Counted from the stretch's first letter, positions 15,401 through 25,057 are shown. The stretch: DNA of 64,000 bases from an uncultured Prevotella sp. (GCA_900546575.1 URDM01000004.1:1-64000); one strand, 5' to 3'. Notes: generated by a model from the sequence alone, not told the origin. Numbers and translations are program-made.

Positions 15401-16594
15401 ATGCAGTGGACAGACCAGATACGCCGTGTAAAGATAATACTTGTGATGGCAGCCGTAGCAATAGCGGTTGTCTCACTCGTCGTGTCGCACATCCTGATAC
15501 GCGACCTTGCAAGTGAGGAGCGGGCAAAGATGGAGGTGTGGGCTGAGGCTATGCGCACGCTCAACCATGCCGACGAGAACACCGACATCAATCTTGTGCT
15601 GCGCGTGATAAACAGCAACAACACCATTCCCGTCGTAGTGCTCGACCCGAATGGACAAGTACAGGCTTATCGCAACATTGATATCGACCACTGTGACAAC
15701 GCTGCCGACACCACAGCCTTTCTCGCCCAGTTGGGCAGACATCTGCTTGCAGCCAACCGCAACATACGCATTGCGCTCGACGACGACCGCAGCAATGACT
15801 ACATCGACGTGTGCTACGACGACTCGCTAATGCTGCGACGCCTGTCGTCATACCCCTATATACAATTAGGTGTAGTGATGTTGTTCGTAGTAATTGCCAT
15901 TTTCGCATTGCTAACATCGAAACGTGCCGAACAGAACAAGGTGTGGGTGGGACTCTCGAAGGAGACAGCCCATCAGCTCGGCACACCCATATCGAGCCTC
16001 ATGGCGTGGGTGGAGATACTGCGCGAAAGCTATCCCGACGACCAGCTCATACCCGAAATGGAGAACGATGTGAAGCGACTGCAACTCATAGCCGACCGCT
16101 TCTCCAAGATAGGGTCGCTGCCCGAACCCGTCGATACCGACCTTAAGGAGGTGATGCAGCACGTAGTAGACTATATGGACCGGCGCACATCGAAGCGCGT
16201 GCAGATGATACGCCGCTTCCCCGAGGGCGAGGTGATGGTAAGGATAAACGCATCGCTCTTTGAATGGGTGATAGAAAATCTGTGCAAGAACGCCGTAGAC
16301 GCAATGGGAGGCGAGGGCACAATAACCATAACCGTGGCTGAAGAACCCGACCGTACGGTAGTGGAGGTGAGCGACACCGGCAAGGGCATACGCAAGAAAG
16401 ACATACGCAACGTGTTCCGCCCGGGCTTCACCACCAAGAAACGAGGCTGGGGACTCGGCCTCTCGCTCGCCAAACGCATCGTAGAAGAATACCACAAAGG
16501 ACGCATCTGGGTGAAGCATTCAGAGGTAGGAATAGGCACAACGTTCCGCATAGAACTGAAAAAACCTTTAAGAAAGTCAAAAACATTATTGTAA
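15401..16594 (+). CDS. Membrane-bound sensor histidine kinase, no adjacent regulator
   Basis: A 397-residue kinase. A transmembrane helix at about 12-32 and another at about 150-170 bracket a ~115-residue extracytoplasmic sensor. The H-box is SKETAHQLGTPISSLMAWVE, an unusual QLGTP version typical of a Bacteroidetes group. The N-box is VIENLCKNAVDAM, G1 VSDTGKGIRKKD and G2 GWGLGLSLAKRIVEEYHKG. No response regulator is nearby, so it is an orphan. ATG at 15401 was taken; an upstream TTG at 15392 lies inside the toxin gene. With one base between toxin stop and this ATG, expression may depend on the AbiE transcript. Confidence 0.9.
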   Translation: MQWTDQIRRVKIILVMAAVAIAVVSLVVSHILIRDLASEERAKMEVWAEAMRTLNHADENTDINLVLRVINSNNTIPVVVLDPNGQVQAYRNIDIDHCDNAADTTAFLAQLGRHLLAANRNIRIALDDDRSNDYIDVCYDDSLMLRRLSSYPYIQLGVVMLFVVIAIFALLTSKRAEQNKVWVGLSKETAHQLGTPISSLMAWVEILRESYPDDQLIPEMENDVKRLQLIADRFSKIGSLPEPVDTDLKEVMQHVVDYMDRRTSKRVQMIRRFPEGEVMVRINASLFEWVIENLCKNAVDAMGGEGTITITVAEEPDRTVVEVSDTGKGIRKKDIRNVFRPGFTTKKRGWGLGLSLAKRIVEEYHKGRIWVKHSEVGIGTTFRIELKKPLRKSKTLL

Positions 16595-16595
16595 A

Positions 16596-16628
16596 ATTGT
16601 CGTATGTCGGAAAATATTCGTACCTTTG
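16596..16628 (+). promoter_or_regulatory. Promoter of the yceD-rpmF-fabH operon
   Basis: ATTG (16596-16599), a 21-bp spacer and TACCTTTG (16621-16628) fit the Bacteroidetes consensus. It ends 8 nt before ATG 16637 and shows that the upstream ATG at 16604 cannot be the start for this transcript. Confidence 0.65.
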
Positions 16629-16636
16629 CACACCAA

Positions 16637-17170
16637 ATGTGTAGTTCTGAACTGCTTAAGATAGATTTGAAGGACTTGAAAGAAGGGCTGACAGCCCTCG
16701 AATATAGTCTGGGCGACGCTTGGTTTGAGTCACTTGACGAAGACGAAATCAAGCGTGGCAATATTCGTGTGCGTATAAATGTACGTCGCACGGAGAACTA
16801 TTTTGAGCTCGATTTCCATACCGAGGGCAGCGTCGTTATTCCGTGCGACCTGTGTCTTGACGATATGGAGCAGCCCATTGAGACGGACGACCGCCTCATA
16901 GTGAAGTTTGGAGAAGAATATTCCGAGGACGATGACCTCATCACAGTCGACGAGCGTGAAGGCTCATTGGACGTGGCGTGGTTCATCTACGAATTTATAG
17001 CACTCAACATTCCCGCTAAGCACGTGCATACACCTGGAAAATGTAACGCGGCGATGATAAAGGTTCTCGAAGAACACTCAGCTACCCGAAGTAGTGGCGC
17101 GAATGAAGAGCAAGCGGTAGATCCGCGTTGGAATGAATTAGAAAAATTAAAAACAATAATTAAAGATTAA
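16637..17170 (+). CDS. YceD/DUF177 family protein
   Basis: A 177-residue cytoplasmic protein. The DUF177 core has VVIPCDLCLDDMEQPI, with a C-x2-C pair, then acidic stretches and VAWFIYEFIALNIPAKHVH. Family members (E. coli YceD, plant DUF177A) are needed for normal 23S rRNA accumulation. The gene is almost always next to rpmF, as here with a 6-bp gap. ATG 16637 (MCSSELLKIDLKDLKEG) aligns with family starts, and a promoter ending at 16628 excludes the ATG at 16604. Confidence 0.88.
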   Translation: MCSSELLKIDLKDLKEGLTALEYSLGDAWFESLDEDEIKRGNIRVRINVRRTENYFELDFHTEGSVVIPCDLCLDDMEQPIETDDRLIVKFGEEYSEDDDLITVDEREGSLDVAWFIYEFIALNIPAKHVHTPGKCNAAMIKVLEEHSATRSSGANEEQAVDPRWNELEKLKTIIKD

Positions 17171-17176
17171 AAGAAA

Positions 17177-17362
17177 ATGGCACATCCTAAAAGAAGACAG
17201 TCAAAGACACGTACACTTAAGAGAAGAACTCATGATAAGGCAGTAGCTCCTACATTGGCAGTATGCCCTAACTGTGGCGCTTACTACGTATACCACACAG
17301 TATGCCCTACTTGCGGATACTATCGTGGCAAGGTGGCTATCGTTAAGGAAGTAGCTGAATAA
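17177..17362 (+). CDS. rpmF: 50S ribosomal protein L32
   Basis: A 61-residue protein: MAHPKRRQSKTRTLKRRTHD is the basic N-terminus that threads into 23S rRNA. A four-cysteine zinc ribbon follows (CPNC and CPTC). Length is normal. It lies 6 bp after the DUF177 gene and 14 bp before fabH, an order conserved in many bacteria that links ribosome and fatty-acid synthesis. Confidence 0.98.
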   Translation: MAHPKRRQSKTRTLKRRTHDKAVAPTLAVCPNCGAYYVYHTVCPTCGYYRGKVAIVKEVAE

Positions 17363-17376
17363 TCTCTCACCGTAAA

Positions 17377-18396
17377 ATGGGAAAGATACACGCAGTAATC
17401 ACCGGCATTGGCGGATACGTGCCCGACTATGTCCTCAACAACGAGGAACTCTCGCGCATGGTAGACACCAGTGACGAGTGGATTATGACACGTGTCGGCA
17501 TCAAGGAGCGCCACATCCTCACCGAGGAAGGTCTCGGCACAAGCTACATGGCCCGTAAGGCAGCCAAGCAGCTCCTGCAGAAGACCGGCGTTGATCCCGA
17601 CACAATTGATGCGCTGATTGTAACCACTACCACTCCCGACTACAAGTTCCCCTCTACAGCGTCAATAGTCCTTGGCAAACTCGGACTGAAGAACGCTTTC
17701 GCATTCGATTTCGAGGCAGCCTGCTGCGGATTCCTTTATTCGCTCGACGTTGCCGCTACAATGATTGAGAGCGGACGCTACAAGAAGATAATCGTGATAG
17801 GTGCCGACAAGATGTCGTCGCTCGTCGATTATCAGGACCGCGCTACATGCGTGCTCTTCGGCGACGGTGCCGGAGCGGTGCTCGTTGAGGCTACCGAGGA
17901 GGAAGGAGTAGGCGTGCAGAACTCGTATCTGCGTACCGACGGCAAGGGACTCCCATTCCTTCACATGAAGGCTGGTGGTTCTGTATGCCCGCCGTCACAC
18001 TTCACCGTCGACCACCGTCTGCACTACCTCTATCAGGAGGGACGCACAGTGTTCCGCTATGCCGTGACAGACATGAGCAACGATGTAGCCGAAGTGATGA
18101 AGCGCAACGAACTTACTGCCGACGACGTGAAGTGGGTCGTACCGCACGAGGCAAACCTCCGCATCATCGAGGCCGTTACAAAACGTATCGGTCTGCCTAT
18201 GGATAAGGTGGTAGTCAACATCGAGCGCTATGGCAACACCAGCGCAGCCACAATACCATTGGCATTGTGGGATAACGAGAAGAACATGAAGAAGGGCGAC
18301 AACGTCATCTTTACCGCTTTCGGTGCAGGCTTCGTTCACGGAGCATCGTTCTACAAGTGGGCTTACGACGGTTCGGCAGTTGCTGGAGCCAAGTAA
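17377..18396 (+). CDS. fabH: 3-oxoacyl-ACP synthase III (FabH)
   Basis: A 339-residue thiolase-fold enzyme. It condenses an acyl-CoA primer with malonyl-ACP to begin fatty-acid elongation. The catalytic triad is visible: C116 in FEAACCGFLYSL, H257 in VVPHEANLR and N287 in ERYGNTSAATIPLAL. The N-terminal GIGGYVPDYVLNNEEL and DEWIMTRVGIKERH are typical. Bacteroidetes make branched-chain lipids, so branched primers are likely substrates. It is the last gene of the yceD-rpmF-fabH unit; an intrinsic terminator follows. Confidence 0.96.
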   Translation: MGKIHAVITGIGGYVPDYVLNNEELSRMVDTSDEWIMTRVGIKERHILTEEGLGTSYMARKAAKQLLQKTGVDPDTIDALIVTTTTPDYKFPSTASIVLGKLGLKNAFAFDFEAACCGFLYSLDVAATMIESGRYKKIIVIGADKMSSLVDYQDRATCVLFGDGAGAVLVEATEEEGVGVQNSYLRTDGKGLPFLHMKAGGSVCPPSHFTVDHRLHYLYQEGRTVFRYAVTDMSNDVAEVMKRNELTADDVKWVVPHEANLRIIEAVTKRIGLPMDKVVVNIERYGNTSAATIPLALWDNEKNMKKGDNVIFTAFGAGFVHGASFYKWAYDGSAVAGAK

Positions 18397-18422
18397 TAGA
18401 GAAGCATATTATCTCATATATA

Positions 18423-18471
18423 AAAGCACATCCGACAGTTTTCAACAACTATCGTCGAATGTGCTTTTTTG
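18423..18471 (+). terminator. Intrinsic terminator after fabH
   Basis: AAAAGCACATCCGAC pairs with GTCGAATGTGCTTTT, one mismatch, around a loop of about 17 nt, and a T-run follows (18465-18470). Confidence 0.85.
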
Positions 18472-18535
18472 TGTCTATTCTGTTAAAAATCATATAATTG
18501 CAAATACGCGTCTGCGGATATTCCCGAAAAAACTG

Positions 18536-18543
18536 TAACTTTG
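18536..18543 (+). promoter_or_regulatory. -7 promoter element of era
   Basis: TAACTTTG is an exact TAnnTTTG match 38 nt before the era ATG and downstream of the fabH terminator. The -33 position is not well conserved. Confidence 0.5.
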
Positions 18544-18581
18544 TATTTATAGTACAATCAAACCCCCTATAGAAAAAGAAT

Positions 18582-19460
18582 ATGCACAAAGCAGGATTTG
18601 TAAATATAGTAGGCAATCCTAATGTGGGCAAGTCGACGCTGATGAATCAGCTGGTAGGCGAGCGCATCAGTATTGCCACATTCAAGGCGCAGACCACGCG
18701 CCACCGTATCATGGGCATAGTCAACGAGGACGACGCCCAGATAGTTTTCTCCGATACTCCCGGTGTTCTGAAACCCAACTACAAGTTGCAGGAGTCGATG
18801 CTCGCATTCTCCGAATCGGCATTGCAGGATGCAGACGTGTTGTTGTATGTCACAGACGTAGTGGAAAATCCCGAGAAGAACATGGACTTCCTCGACAAGG
18901 TGAAGAAGATGACCATTCCGGTGCTTCTGCTCATCAACAAAATCGACCAAAGCGACCAGAAGACACTCGGCGACACCGTTGAGAAGTGGCACACGCTGCT
19001 GCCCAATGCCGAGATTCTTCCCATATCAGCCAAGAACAAGTTCGGTGTAGACATGCTCATGCGTCGCATCAAGGAGCTTCTGCCCGACTCGCCGCCATTC
19101 TTCGACAAAGACCAATTGACCGACAAGCCAGCCCGTTTCTTCGTGTCGGAGATTATTCGCGAGAAGATTCTGCTCTACTACGACAAGGAAATCCCGTACT
19201 CGGTAGAGGTGAAGGTGGAGTCGTTTAAGGAGACCGACCGCAACATCGACATCCATGCCGTGATATACGTGGAGCGCGATTCGCAGAAAGGCATTATCAT
19301 CGGACATCAAGGCGTGGCTCTGAAGAAGATGTCGACCGAGGCACGCAAGTCGCTCGAGAAGTTCTTCGGTAAGAGCGTCTATCTGCACACATTCGTAAAG
19401 GTGGATAAGGACTGGCGCAGCTCAAAGCGCGAACTCGACAGCTTCGGATATAATCCGTAG
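18582..19460 (+). CDS. era: GTPase Era
   Basis: A 292-residue GTPase that binds the 3' end of 16S rRNA during 30S maturation. G-domain motifs: G1 GNPNVGKST, G2 TTRH, G3 DTPG, G4 NKID and G5 SAKN. The C-terminal KH domain is seen in the stretch IIIGHQGVALKKMSTEARKS, followed by VKVDKDWRSSKRELDSFGY. Length matches the family. It is transcribed alone; der, the other large ribosome-assembly GTPase, comes next after a 356-bp gap. Confidence 0.97.
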   Translation: MHKAGFVNIVGNPNVGKSTLMNQLVGERISIATFKAQTTRHRIMGIVNEDDAQIVFSDTPGVLKPNYKLQESMLAFSESALQDADVLLYVTDVVENPEKNMDFLDKVKKMTIPVLLLINKIDQSDQKTLGDTVEKWHTLLPNAEILPISAKNKFGVDMLMRRIKELLPDSPPFFDKDQLTDKPARFFVSEIIREKILLYYDKEIPYSVEVKVESFKETDRNIDIHAVIYVERDSQKGIIIGHQGVALKKMSTEARKSLEKFFGKSVYLHTFVKVDKDWRSSKRELDSFGYNP

Positions 19461-19467
19461 TAAGAGT

Positions 19468-19660
19468 TTTGAATTTTGAATTAGGAGTTTTGAATTGTTC
19501 GCGGCTTCGCCTGCGATTTTGAATTGTTCAATTTGGATTTGGAGTTTGCAGACAACGAATACCATTGAATAATTAATGATAACTCCTAATTGAATAATTC
19601 AAAATGCGCCAACGGCGCACCAATTCAACATTCAACATTCAAAACTCAACATTGCGACAG
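19468..19660. repeat. AT-rich TTTTGAATT repeats with a GC-rich core, copy 1
   Basis: TTTTGAATTTTGAATTAGGA blocks surround the core GTTCGCGGCTTCGCCTGCGA (from 19497). Inverted AATTCAAAA blocks and the small palindrome GCGCCAACGGCGC follow. No coding frame is seen. Related loci are at 26523-26660 and 36655-36868. Confidence 0.8.
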
Positions 19661-19698
19661 CTCGCTGTCGCTTCCCCCTGAATAGAAAAGAGGGGATA

Positions 19699-19797
19699 CT
19701 CTCGTCAGAATGGCGAGGGCCGGAGTGGGTCAGCTTCGGAAAATCATTAACAAGGATGCAGAGACCACATCCTACAAGCCTCCGTGTGATGCGGAGG
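19699..19797 (+). promoter_or_regulatory. Four tandem hairpins upstream of der (candidate structured leader)
   Basis: Four stems follow one another within 100 nt: CTCTCG/CGAGGG (19699-19719, one G-U), CCGGAG/CTTCGG (19720-19739, one G-U), AGGATG/CATCCT (19753-19773) and CCTCCG/CGGAGG (19779-19797). The last ends 19 nt before the der ATG. It could be a structured 5' leader or a small RNA. It matches no riboswitch known to me, and function is unknown. Confidence 0.5.
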
Positions 19798-19816
19798 AAA
19801 GAATGACTAAAACATT

Positions 19817-21130
19817 ATGGCAAATTTAGTGGCAATAGTGGGACGCCCAAATGTGGGCAAGTCGACACTGTTCAACCGCCTGACCAAGACTCGTCAGGCT
19901 ATCGTTAGCGACACAGCCGGCACTACACGCGACCGCCAGTATGGCAAGTGCGAGTGGAACGGTCGCGAGTTTTCTGTTGTAGACACCGGTGGATGGGTGG
20001 TTAAGAGCGATGATATCTTTGAAGATGCCATCCGCAAGCAGGTTATCGTTGCAACCGAAGAGGCCGACCTTGTGCTCTTCCTCGTTGACGTTCAGACCGG
20101 ACTGACCGACTGGGATCAGGACGTGGCGACAATCCTTCGTCGCACCAAACTGCCCGTTATCCTCGTGGCAAACAAGACCGACAACAACGACCAGATCTAC
20201 GATGCTGCCGAGTTCTACGCTCTGGGACTTGGCGAACCGCAATGTATCTCGTCTGCAACGGGCAGTGGTACAGGCGATTTGCTCGACCTCGTACTCTCGA
20301 AGCTTAAGCCCGACACCAGGGAAGAGGTGGAAGACGGCATCCCACGTTTCGCAGTTGTAGGTCGTCCTAACGCAGGCAAGAGCTCTATTATCAACGCTTT
20401 CATCGGCGAGGACCGCAACATCGTGACCGAGATAGCAGGCACTACACGCGACTCAATATACACACGATTCGACAAGTTCGGCTTCGACTTCTATCTTGTC
20501 GACACCGCAGGTATACGCCGTAAGAACAAAGTGTCGGAAGACCTTGAGTTCTATTCGGTGATGCGCTCGATACGCGCCATTGAGAATTCGGACGTGTGCA
20601 TACTCATGCTTGACGCTACTCGCGGTATAGAGGCGCAGGATATGAACATCTTCCAGCTCATTCAGCGCAACAACAAGTCGCTTGTCGTTGTGGTGAACAA
20701 GTGGGACCTTGTAGAAAACAAGGATCAGGCTGTCATCAAGACATTCGAGAACGCCATACGCAACCGCATGGCTCCGTTTGTCGACTTCCCCATTATCTTC
20801 GCCTCGGCATTGACAAAGCAGCGCATATTCAAGGTGCTCGAAACAGCCAAGCAGGTATATCAGAACCGTAAGGCACACGTAGGCACATCAAAACTCAACG
20901 AGGTTATGCTGCCGCTGATTGAGGCTTATCCGCCACCATCAATCAAAGGCAAGTACATCAAGATTAAGTATTGCACACAGTTGCCAAATACTCAGATACC
21001 ATCGTTTGTGTTCTATGCCAACCTGCCACAGTACATCAAGGAGCCGTATCGACGTTTCCTGGAGAACAAGATACGCGACAACTGGTCGATGCACGGATGC
21101 CCCATCAACGTATTCATACGTCAGAAGTAA
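19817..21130 (+). CDS. der: Ribosome biogenesis GTPase Der (EngA)
   Basis: A 437-residue protein with two consecutive G-domains and a C-terminal KH-like domain. G1 motifs are GRPNVGKST and GRPNAGKSS; each is followed by AGTTRD, and G4 motifs NKTD and NKWD are present. The KH-like end contains [20 protein letters not shown]. Der acts in 50S subunit assembly. It is preceded by a run of hairpins and followed by a hairpin and a small lipoprotein gene. Confidence 0.97.
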   Translation: MANLVAIVGRPNVGKSTLFNRLTKTRQAIVSDTAGTTRDRQYGKCEWNGREFSVVDTGGWVVKSDDIFEDAIRKQVIVATEEADLVLFLVDVQTGLTDWDQDVATILRRTKLPVILVANKTDNNDQIYDAAEFYALGLGEPQCISSATGSGTGDLLDLVLSKLKPDTREEVEDGIPRFAVVGRPNAGKSSIINAFIGEDRNIVTEIAGTTRDSIYTRFDKFGFDFYLVDTAGIRRKNKVSEDLEFYSVMRSIRAIENSDVCILMLDATRGIEAQDMNIFQLIQRNNKSLVVVVNKWDLVENKDQAVIKTFENAIRNRMAPFVDFPIIFASALTKQRIFKVLETAKQVYQNRKAHVGTSKLNEVMLPLIEAYPPPSIKGKYIKIKYCTQLPNTQIPSFVFYANLPQYIKEPYRRFLENKIRDNWSMHGCPINVFIRQK

Positions 21131-21145
21131 AAGGCAAATATATTA

Positions 21146-21177
21146 AGGAGGGTATGGCAGGAATGCCATGCCCTCTT
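21146..21177 (+). terminator. Hairpin after der
   Basis: GAGGGTATGGCA pairs with TGCCATGCCCTC around GGAA, with one mismatch. The T-rich tail is weak (TTATTG), so termination may be partial and the next gene may be read through. Confidence 0.6.
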
Positions 21178-21207
21178 ATTGTTTATATAATTATTATTCA
21201 TGAAAGT

Positions 21208-21618
21208 ATGCGACACATTATATATATAATATATGTAGGCATTGCTATGTTGATGCTTGCCGTTTCTTCGTGCAGCAATGCGAAGCCGCAGGATCCCAAC
21301 GAACTTGCCGTTCGTGCAGCCAAGGTGTATTACGACTATCTTATAGCAGGCAATTACGAGGCTTATGTCGACGGATTCTATCGTCCCGACAGCATTCCTG
21401 GCAGCTATCGCGAGCAGCTTATAGTCAACGCCAAGCAGTATATTGGGCAGATTAAGGATGACCATAGCGGTCTGGCGGCTGTACAGCCCGTACGCGCCAA
21501 GACCGACACGGCACACCATGTGGGCCGCGCTTTTCTGATGCTTTGCTTCGCCGACAGCACCAAGGAGGAGATTGTAGTGCCCATGGTGCTGCATGAAGGC
21601 AACTGGTATTTGAAGTGA
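21208..21618 (+). CDS. Small predicted lipoprotein, DUF4878-like
   Basis: A 136-residue protein. A lipoprotein signal (MRHIIYIIYVGIAMLMLAV, then SSC) places the acylated cysteine at about residue 23. The mature part (AVRAAKVYYDYLIAGNYEAY, ending LHEGNWYLK) looks like a compact alpha/beta NTF2-type fold, as in DUF4878 lipoproteins. Function unknown. An open frame extends upstream into der, but that part has no family resemblance, so ATG 21208 is used. It starts 78 bp after der. Confidence 0.75.
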   Translation: MRHIIYIIYVGIAMLMLAVSSCSNAKPQDPNELAVRAAKVYYDYLIAGNYEAYVDGFYRPDSIPGSYREQLIVNAKQYIGQIKDDHSGLAAVQPVRAKTDTAHHVGRAFLMLCFADSTKEEIVVPMVLHEGNWYLK

Positions 21619-21689
21619 AAACGAATCGTTTGGAAATACAGGCGAGTTGCCATTAAGATGCAATCAATGGACGATTGTGTGTTTTTTCT

Positions 21690-21720
21690 TTTGCGCTTTC
21701 GCTCATTTGCATTAACTTTG
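21690..21720 (+). promoter_or_regulatory. Promoter of dxs
   Basis: TTTG (21690-21693), a 19-bp spacer and TAACTTTG (21713-21720) match the Bacteroidetes consensus exactly. The predicted leader is about 20 nt. Confidence 0.8.
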
Positions 21721-21746
21721 CATAACTGTACAGCTAAAGTTATTAC

Positions 21747-23645
21747 ATGAACAACATATCTGAACTTTTGGACCATATAAGCAGTCCCGACGATCTGCGC
21801 CGTCTCAGTATAACACAGTTGCCCGAATTGTGCGCCGAACTGCGTCGCGACATTGTCGACGAGTTGTCGGTCAATCCCGGACATCTAGCTTCGTCGCTCG
21901 GCGTAGTCGAGCTGACGGTGGCTTTGCATTATGTGTTCAGCACACCGTACGACCGCATCGTGTGGGATGTGGGACATCAGGCTTATGGTCATAAGATACT
22001 AACCGGCCGAAAAGACACGTTCTGCACCAACCGCAAACTTCACGGCATACGCCCATTCCCGACCCCGATGGAGAGCGAGTACGACACTTTCACGTGTGGA
22101 CACGCTTCCAACTCCATTTCGGCAGCGCTCGGTATGGCTGTCGCTGCACGCAAAACCGGACACGACGACCGCCATGTGGTGGCCGTCATAGGCGATGGTG
22201 CCATGTCGGGAGGACTCGCTTTTGAGGGACTCAACAACGTGTCGTCATCGCCCAACGACCTGCTTATCGTGCTCAACGACAACGATATGAGCATCGACCG
22301 TGCTGTTGGTGGTATGGAGAAGTATCTTCTTAATCTCGACACCAATGCCACTTACAACCGCTTGCGCGAAAAGGCTTCCAAGTGGTTGCACTCCATGGGC
22401 TATCTCAACGACGACCGTCGCAAGGGCATCATTCGCCTTAACAATGCCCTGAAGTCGGCGCTCTCGCATCAGCAGAATGTCTTTGAGGGAATGAACATAC
22501 GCTACTTCGGACCCTTCGACGGCAACGATGTGTGCGAGACTGTGCGCATACTCGAACAGTTGAAGAATATGCGCGGCCCCAAACTGCTCCACCTCCACAC
22601 CGTCAAAGGCAAAGGTTATGAACCCGCCGAACGCGAGGCTACCATATGGCATGCCCCCGGCAAGTTCGACCCCGAGACCGGTGAACGCATACCCGATACT
22701 GCCGATCCATATCCATTGAAGTATCAGGAAGTGTTCGGACGAACGCTTCTCGAACTTGCCCAGGCCAATCCCAACATCGTAGGCGTCACTCCAGCCATGC
22801 CTACAGGATGTTCTATGGACATAATGATGCATGCAATGCCCGACCGTGTGTTTGATGTCGGCATTGCCGAAGGACATGCCGCCACGTTTGCATCGGGTAT
22901 GGCAAAGGACGGACTTATGCCGTTCTGCAACATATACAGTGCCTTCGCACAGCGTGCTTACGACAATATCATACACGATGCAGCCATCCTTAATCTCCCC
23001 GTTGTATTCTGTTTCGACCGCGCCGGACTTGTAGGCGAGGACGGACCTACGCATCATGGCGTGTTCGACATTGCCGCTTTGCGTCCCGTTCCCAACCTCA
23101 CGTTGTGCTCGCCGATGGACGAATGTGAGCTCAGACGAATGATGTACACGGCCCAACTGCCCGATATGGGCACGGTGGTGATACGTTATCCGCGTGGCAA
23201 GGGAGTAAAACGCGACGACTGGCATTGCGAGCTGGAAGCCATTCCGATTGGTAAGGCCAGACAGATAAGTGACGGCAGCGACGTGGCTGTATTGAGTTAT
23301 GGTCCGATAGGAAATGATGTGCAGACAGCAATAAGCCAGTTGGCTGCTGAAGGGAGCTCTCTCAGCGTGGCACACTATGATATGCGCTTCTGCAAACCGC
23401 TTGATACGGAAGTGCTTGAGAGCGTTTCGCAGCGTTTCAGCCGCATCGTTACCATTGAAGACGGACAACTTGCAGGCGGATTCGGTTCTGCTGTGCTCGA
23501 ATGGTTGAGCGACAATGGCAAGACTACAAGAGTGCGTCGCATAGGATTGCCCGACCGATTCATCGAACACGGAACGGTAAACGAGTTGCGTCATATTGCC
23601 GGTACCGACATAGAATCGATAAAGCAGGCAATCAACGACAATTAA
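21747..23645 (+). CDS. dxs: 1-deoxy-D-xylulose-5-phosphate synthase
   Basis: A 632-residue thiamine-diphosphate enzyme that joins pyruvate and glyceraldehyde-3-phosphate, the first step of the MEP isoprenoid pathway. The TPP/Mg site is [17 protein letters not shown]. The N-terminal domain has [16 protein letters not shown] and [16 protein letters not shown], and the central domain [17 protein letters not shown] with the conserved glutamate. The C-terminal transketolase domain holds [17 protein letters not shown]. Full length. It starts from its own promoter; trkA follows after three 22-bp tandem repeats. Confidence 0.97.
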   Translation: MNNISELLDHISSPDDLRRLSITQLPELCAELRRDIVDELSVNPGHLASSLGVVELTVALHYVFSTPYDRIVWDVGHQAYGHKILTGRKDTFCTNRKLHGIRPFPTPMESEYDTFTCGHASNSISAALGMAVAARKTGHDDRHVVAVIGDGAMSGGLAFEGLNNVSSSPNDLLIVLNDNDMSIDRAVGGMEKYLLNLDTNATYNRLREKASKWLHSMGYLNDDRRKGIIRLNNALKSALSHQQNVFEGMNIRYFGPFDGNDVCETVRILEQLKNMRGPKLLHLHTVKGKGYEPAEREATIWHAPGKFDPETGERIPDTADPYPLKYQEVFGRTLLELAQANPNIVGVTPAMPTGCSMDIMMHAMPDRVFDVGIAEGHAATFASGMAKDGLMPFCNIYSAFAQRAYDNIIHDAAILNLPVVFCFDRAGLVGEDGPTHHGVFDIAALRPVPNLTLCSPMDECELRRMMYTAQLPDMGTVVIRYPRGKGVKRDDWHCELEAIPIGKARQISDGSDVAVLSYGPIGNDVQTAISQLAAEGSSLSVAHYDMRFCKPLDTEVLESVSQRFSRIVTIEDGQLAGGFGSAVLEWLSDNGKTTRVRRIGLPDRFIEHGTVNELRHIAGTDIESIKQAINDN

Positions 23646-23712
23646 ACATATCCACTTCAACAATTCAATATACCCACCCCAACAATTCAATATATTCACC
23701 CCAATAACCCAA
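23646..23712. repeat. Three 22-bp tandem repeats before trkA
   Basis: Units at about 23646-23668, 23669-23690 and 23691-23712 share a CCACCCCAACAATTCAATAT-like sequence. The last ends 1 nt before the trkA ATG, so the repeats fill the whole dxs-trkA gap and set the trkA translation start region. Confidence 0.85.
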
Positions 23713-23713
23713 T

Positions 23714-25057
23714 ATGAAGATAATTATAGCCGGCGCATACGCCATAGGTACTCATCTTGCACGTCTGCTTTCGCGCGACCATGACGATATTGTGGTCATG
23801 GACACCGACGAGGAGCGACTTTCGCGTATCGGTTCGGATGTCGACATTCTTACAATGGAGGCATCTTCCACCAGTGTCAAGGCGCTTACGAAGGCAGGAG
23901 CGGAAAATGCCGACCTCTTTATAGCCGTAACGCCCGACGAAAGCCAGAACATGGCATCGTGCGTTCTTGCCAAAGCTCTCGGTACACGAAAGACTGTGGC
24001 AAAGATAGACAACTCGGAATATATCGAACCGGAGCTCAAGGAGTTCTTTGCCGGACTCGGAGTCAGTTCGATAATCTATCCGGAGATGCTTGCAGCTATT
24101 GACATTAACAACGGCTTGAAGATGTCGTGGGTGCGCCAGCGATGGGACGTTCACGGTGGAGCGCTTGTCATGCTTGGTGTCAAGCTGCGTGAGTCGTGCA
24201 CCATACTCGACCGCCCTATGCGCGACATTTGCGGTCCGGAAGACCCGTATCACATCGTTGCCATCAAGCGACAGGGCGAAACCATCATCCCTGGAGGTAA
24301 CGATTGTCTGCAGAAGTACGACATGGCTTACTTCATGACAACCCGCCAGTTCATTCCATACATACGCAAAATCGTGGGCAAGGAACATTATGTCGACGTG
24401 AAGAACGTGATGATAATGGGTGGCGGAGCTACTGCCGTGCGCACTGTAAAGACCATGCCGAGCTATATGGACGTGAAGATTATCGAGGCTGACGAGCAGC
24501 GTTGCGAGCGCCTGAATTCAATTCTTGAGAACGACAAGGCGCTTGTCATCAACGGTGACGGACGCGATCTCTCGCTCCTTATCGAAGAAGGCATAAAGAA
24601 CACGCAGGCTTTTGTGGCGCTGACGGGAAATGCCGAGACCAACATTCTGGCTTGTCTTACAGCCAAGCGAATGGGTGTGCGCAAGACAGTGGCAATGGTC
24701 GAGAACATCGACTATGTAAGTATGGCTGAAAGTCTGGACATCGGTACTATCATCAACAAGAAGTCGATAGCTGCCAGCCATATCTATCAGATGATGCTCG
24801 ATGCCAACGTTCACAATGTGCGTTTCCTCATGACAGCCAACGCCGACGTTGCCGAGTTTATCCCATCTGAAGGTTCTAAGGTGACTCAAAAGCCCGTTAA
24901 GGACCTCGGTTTGCCTAAAGGTATGACCATAGGTGGACTCGTTCGCGACGGTCAGGGACTGCTTGTGTCGGGTAACACATTGATTCACCCGGGCGATTCG
25001 GTTATGGTGTTCTGCCATAACGTCAACATGAAGAAGATAGAAAAGTTCTTCCTATGA
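23714..25057 (+). CDS. trkA: Trk potassium uptake regulator TrkA
   Basis: A 447-residue peripheral protein with two RCK units, each an NAD(H)-binding Rossmann fold plus a TrkA_C domain. The first starts MKIIIAGAYAIGTHLARLL, with GAYAIG in place of the usual GxGxxG; the second starts VMIMGGGATAVRTV. It gates the TrkH channel in response to nucleotides. It overlaps trkH by 4 bp (ATGA), so the two are coupled. Confidence 0.95.
   Translation: MKIIIAGAYAIGTHLARLLSRDHDDIVVMDTDEERLSRIGSDVDILTMEASSTSVKALTKAGAENADLFIAVTPDESQNMASCVLAKALGTRKTVAKIDNSEYIEPELKEFFAGLGVSSIIYPEMLAAIDINNGLKMSWVRQRWDVHGGALVMLGVKLRESCTILDRPMRDICGPEDPYHIVAIKRQGETIIPGGNDCLQKYDMAYFMTTRQFIPYIRKIVGKEHYVDVKNVMIMGGGATAVRTVKTMPSYMDVKIIEADEQRCERLNSILENDKALVINGDGRDLSLLIEEGIKNTQAFVALTGNAETNILACLTAKRMGVRKTVAMVENIDYVSMAESLDIGTIINKKSIAASHIYQMMLDANVHNVRFLMTANADVAEFIPSEGSKVTQKPVKDLGLPKGMTIGGLVRDGQGLLVSGNTLIHPGDSVMVFCHNVNMKKIEKFFL

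Noticed and set aside
20971..21207. Upstream extension of the lipoprotein gene into der
   Set aside because: The extra residues translate the der 3' end out of frame; the signal peptide begins only at 21208.
22245..23699. Long open frame (484 codons) opposite dxs
   Set aside because: Full overlap with an unmistakable dxs, His/Cys-rich composition and no family resemblance.
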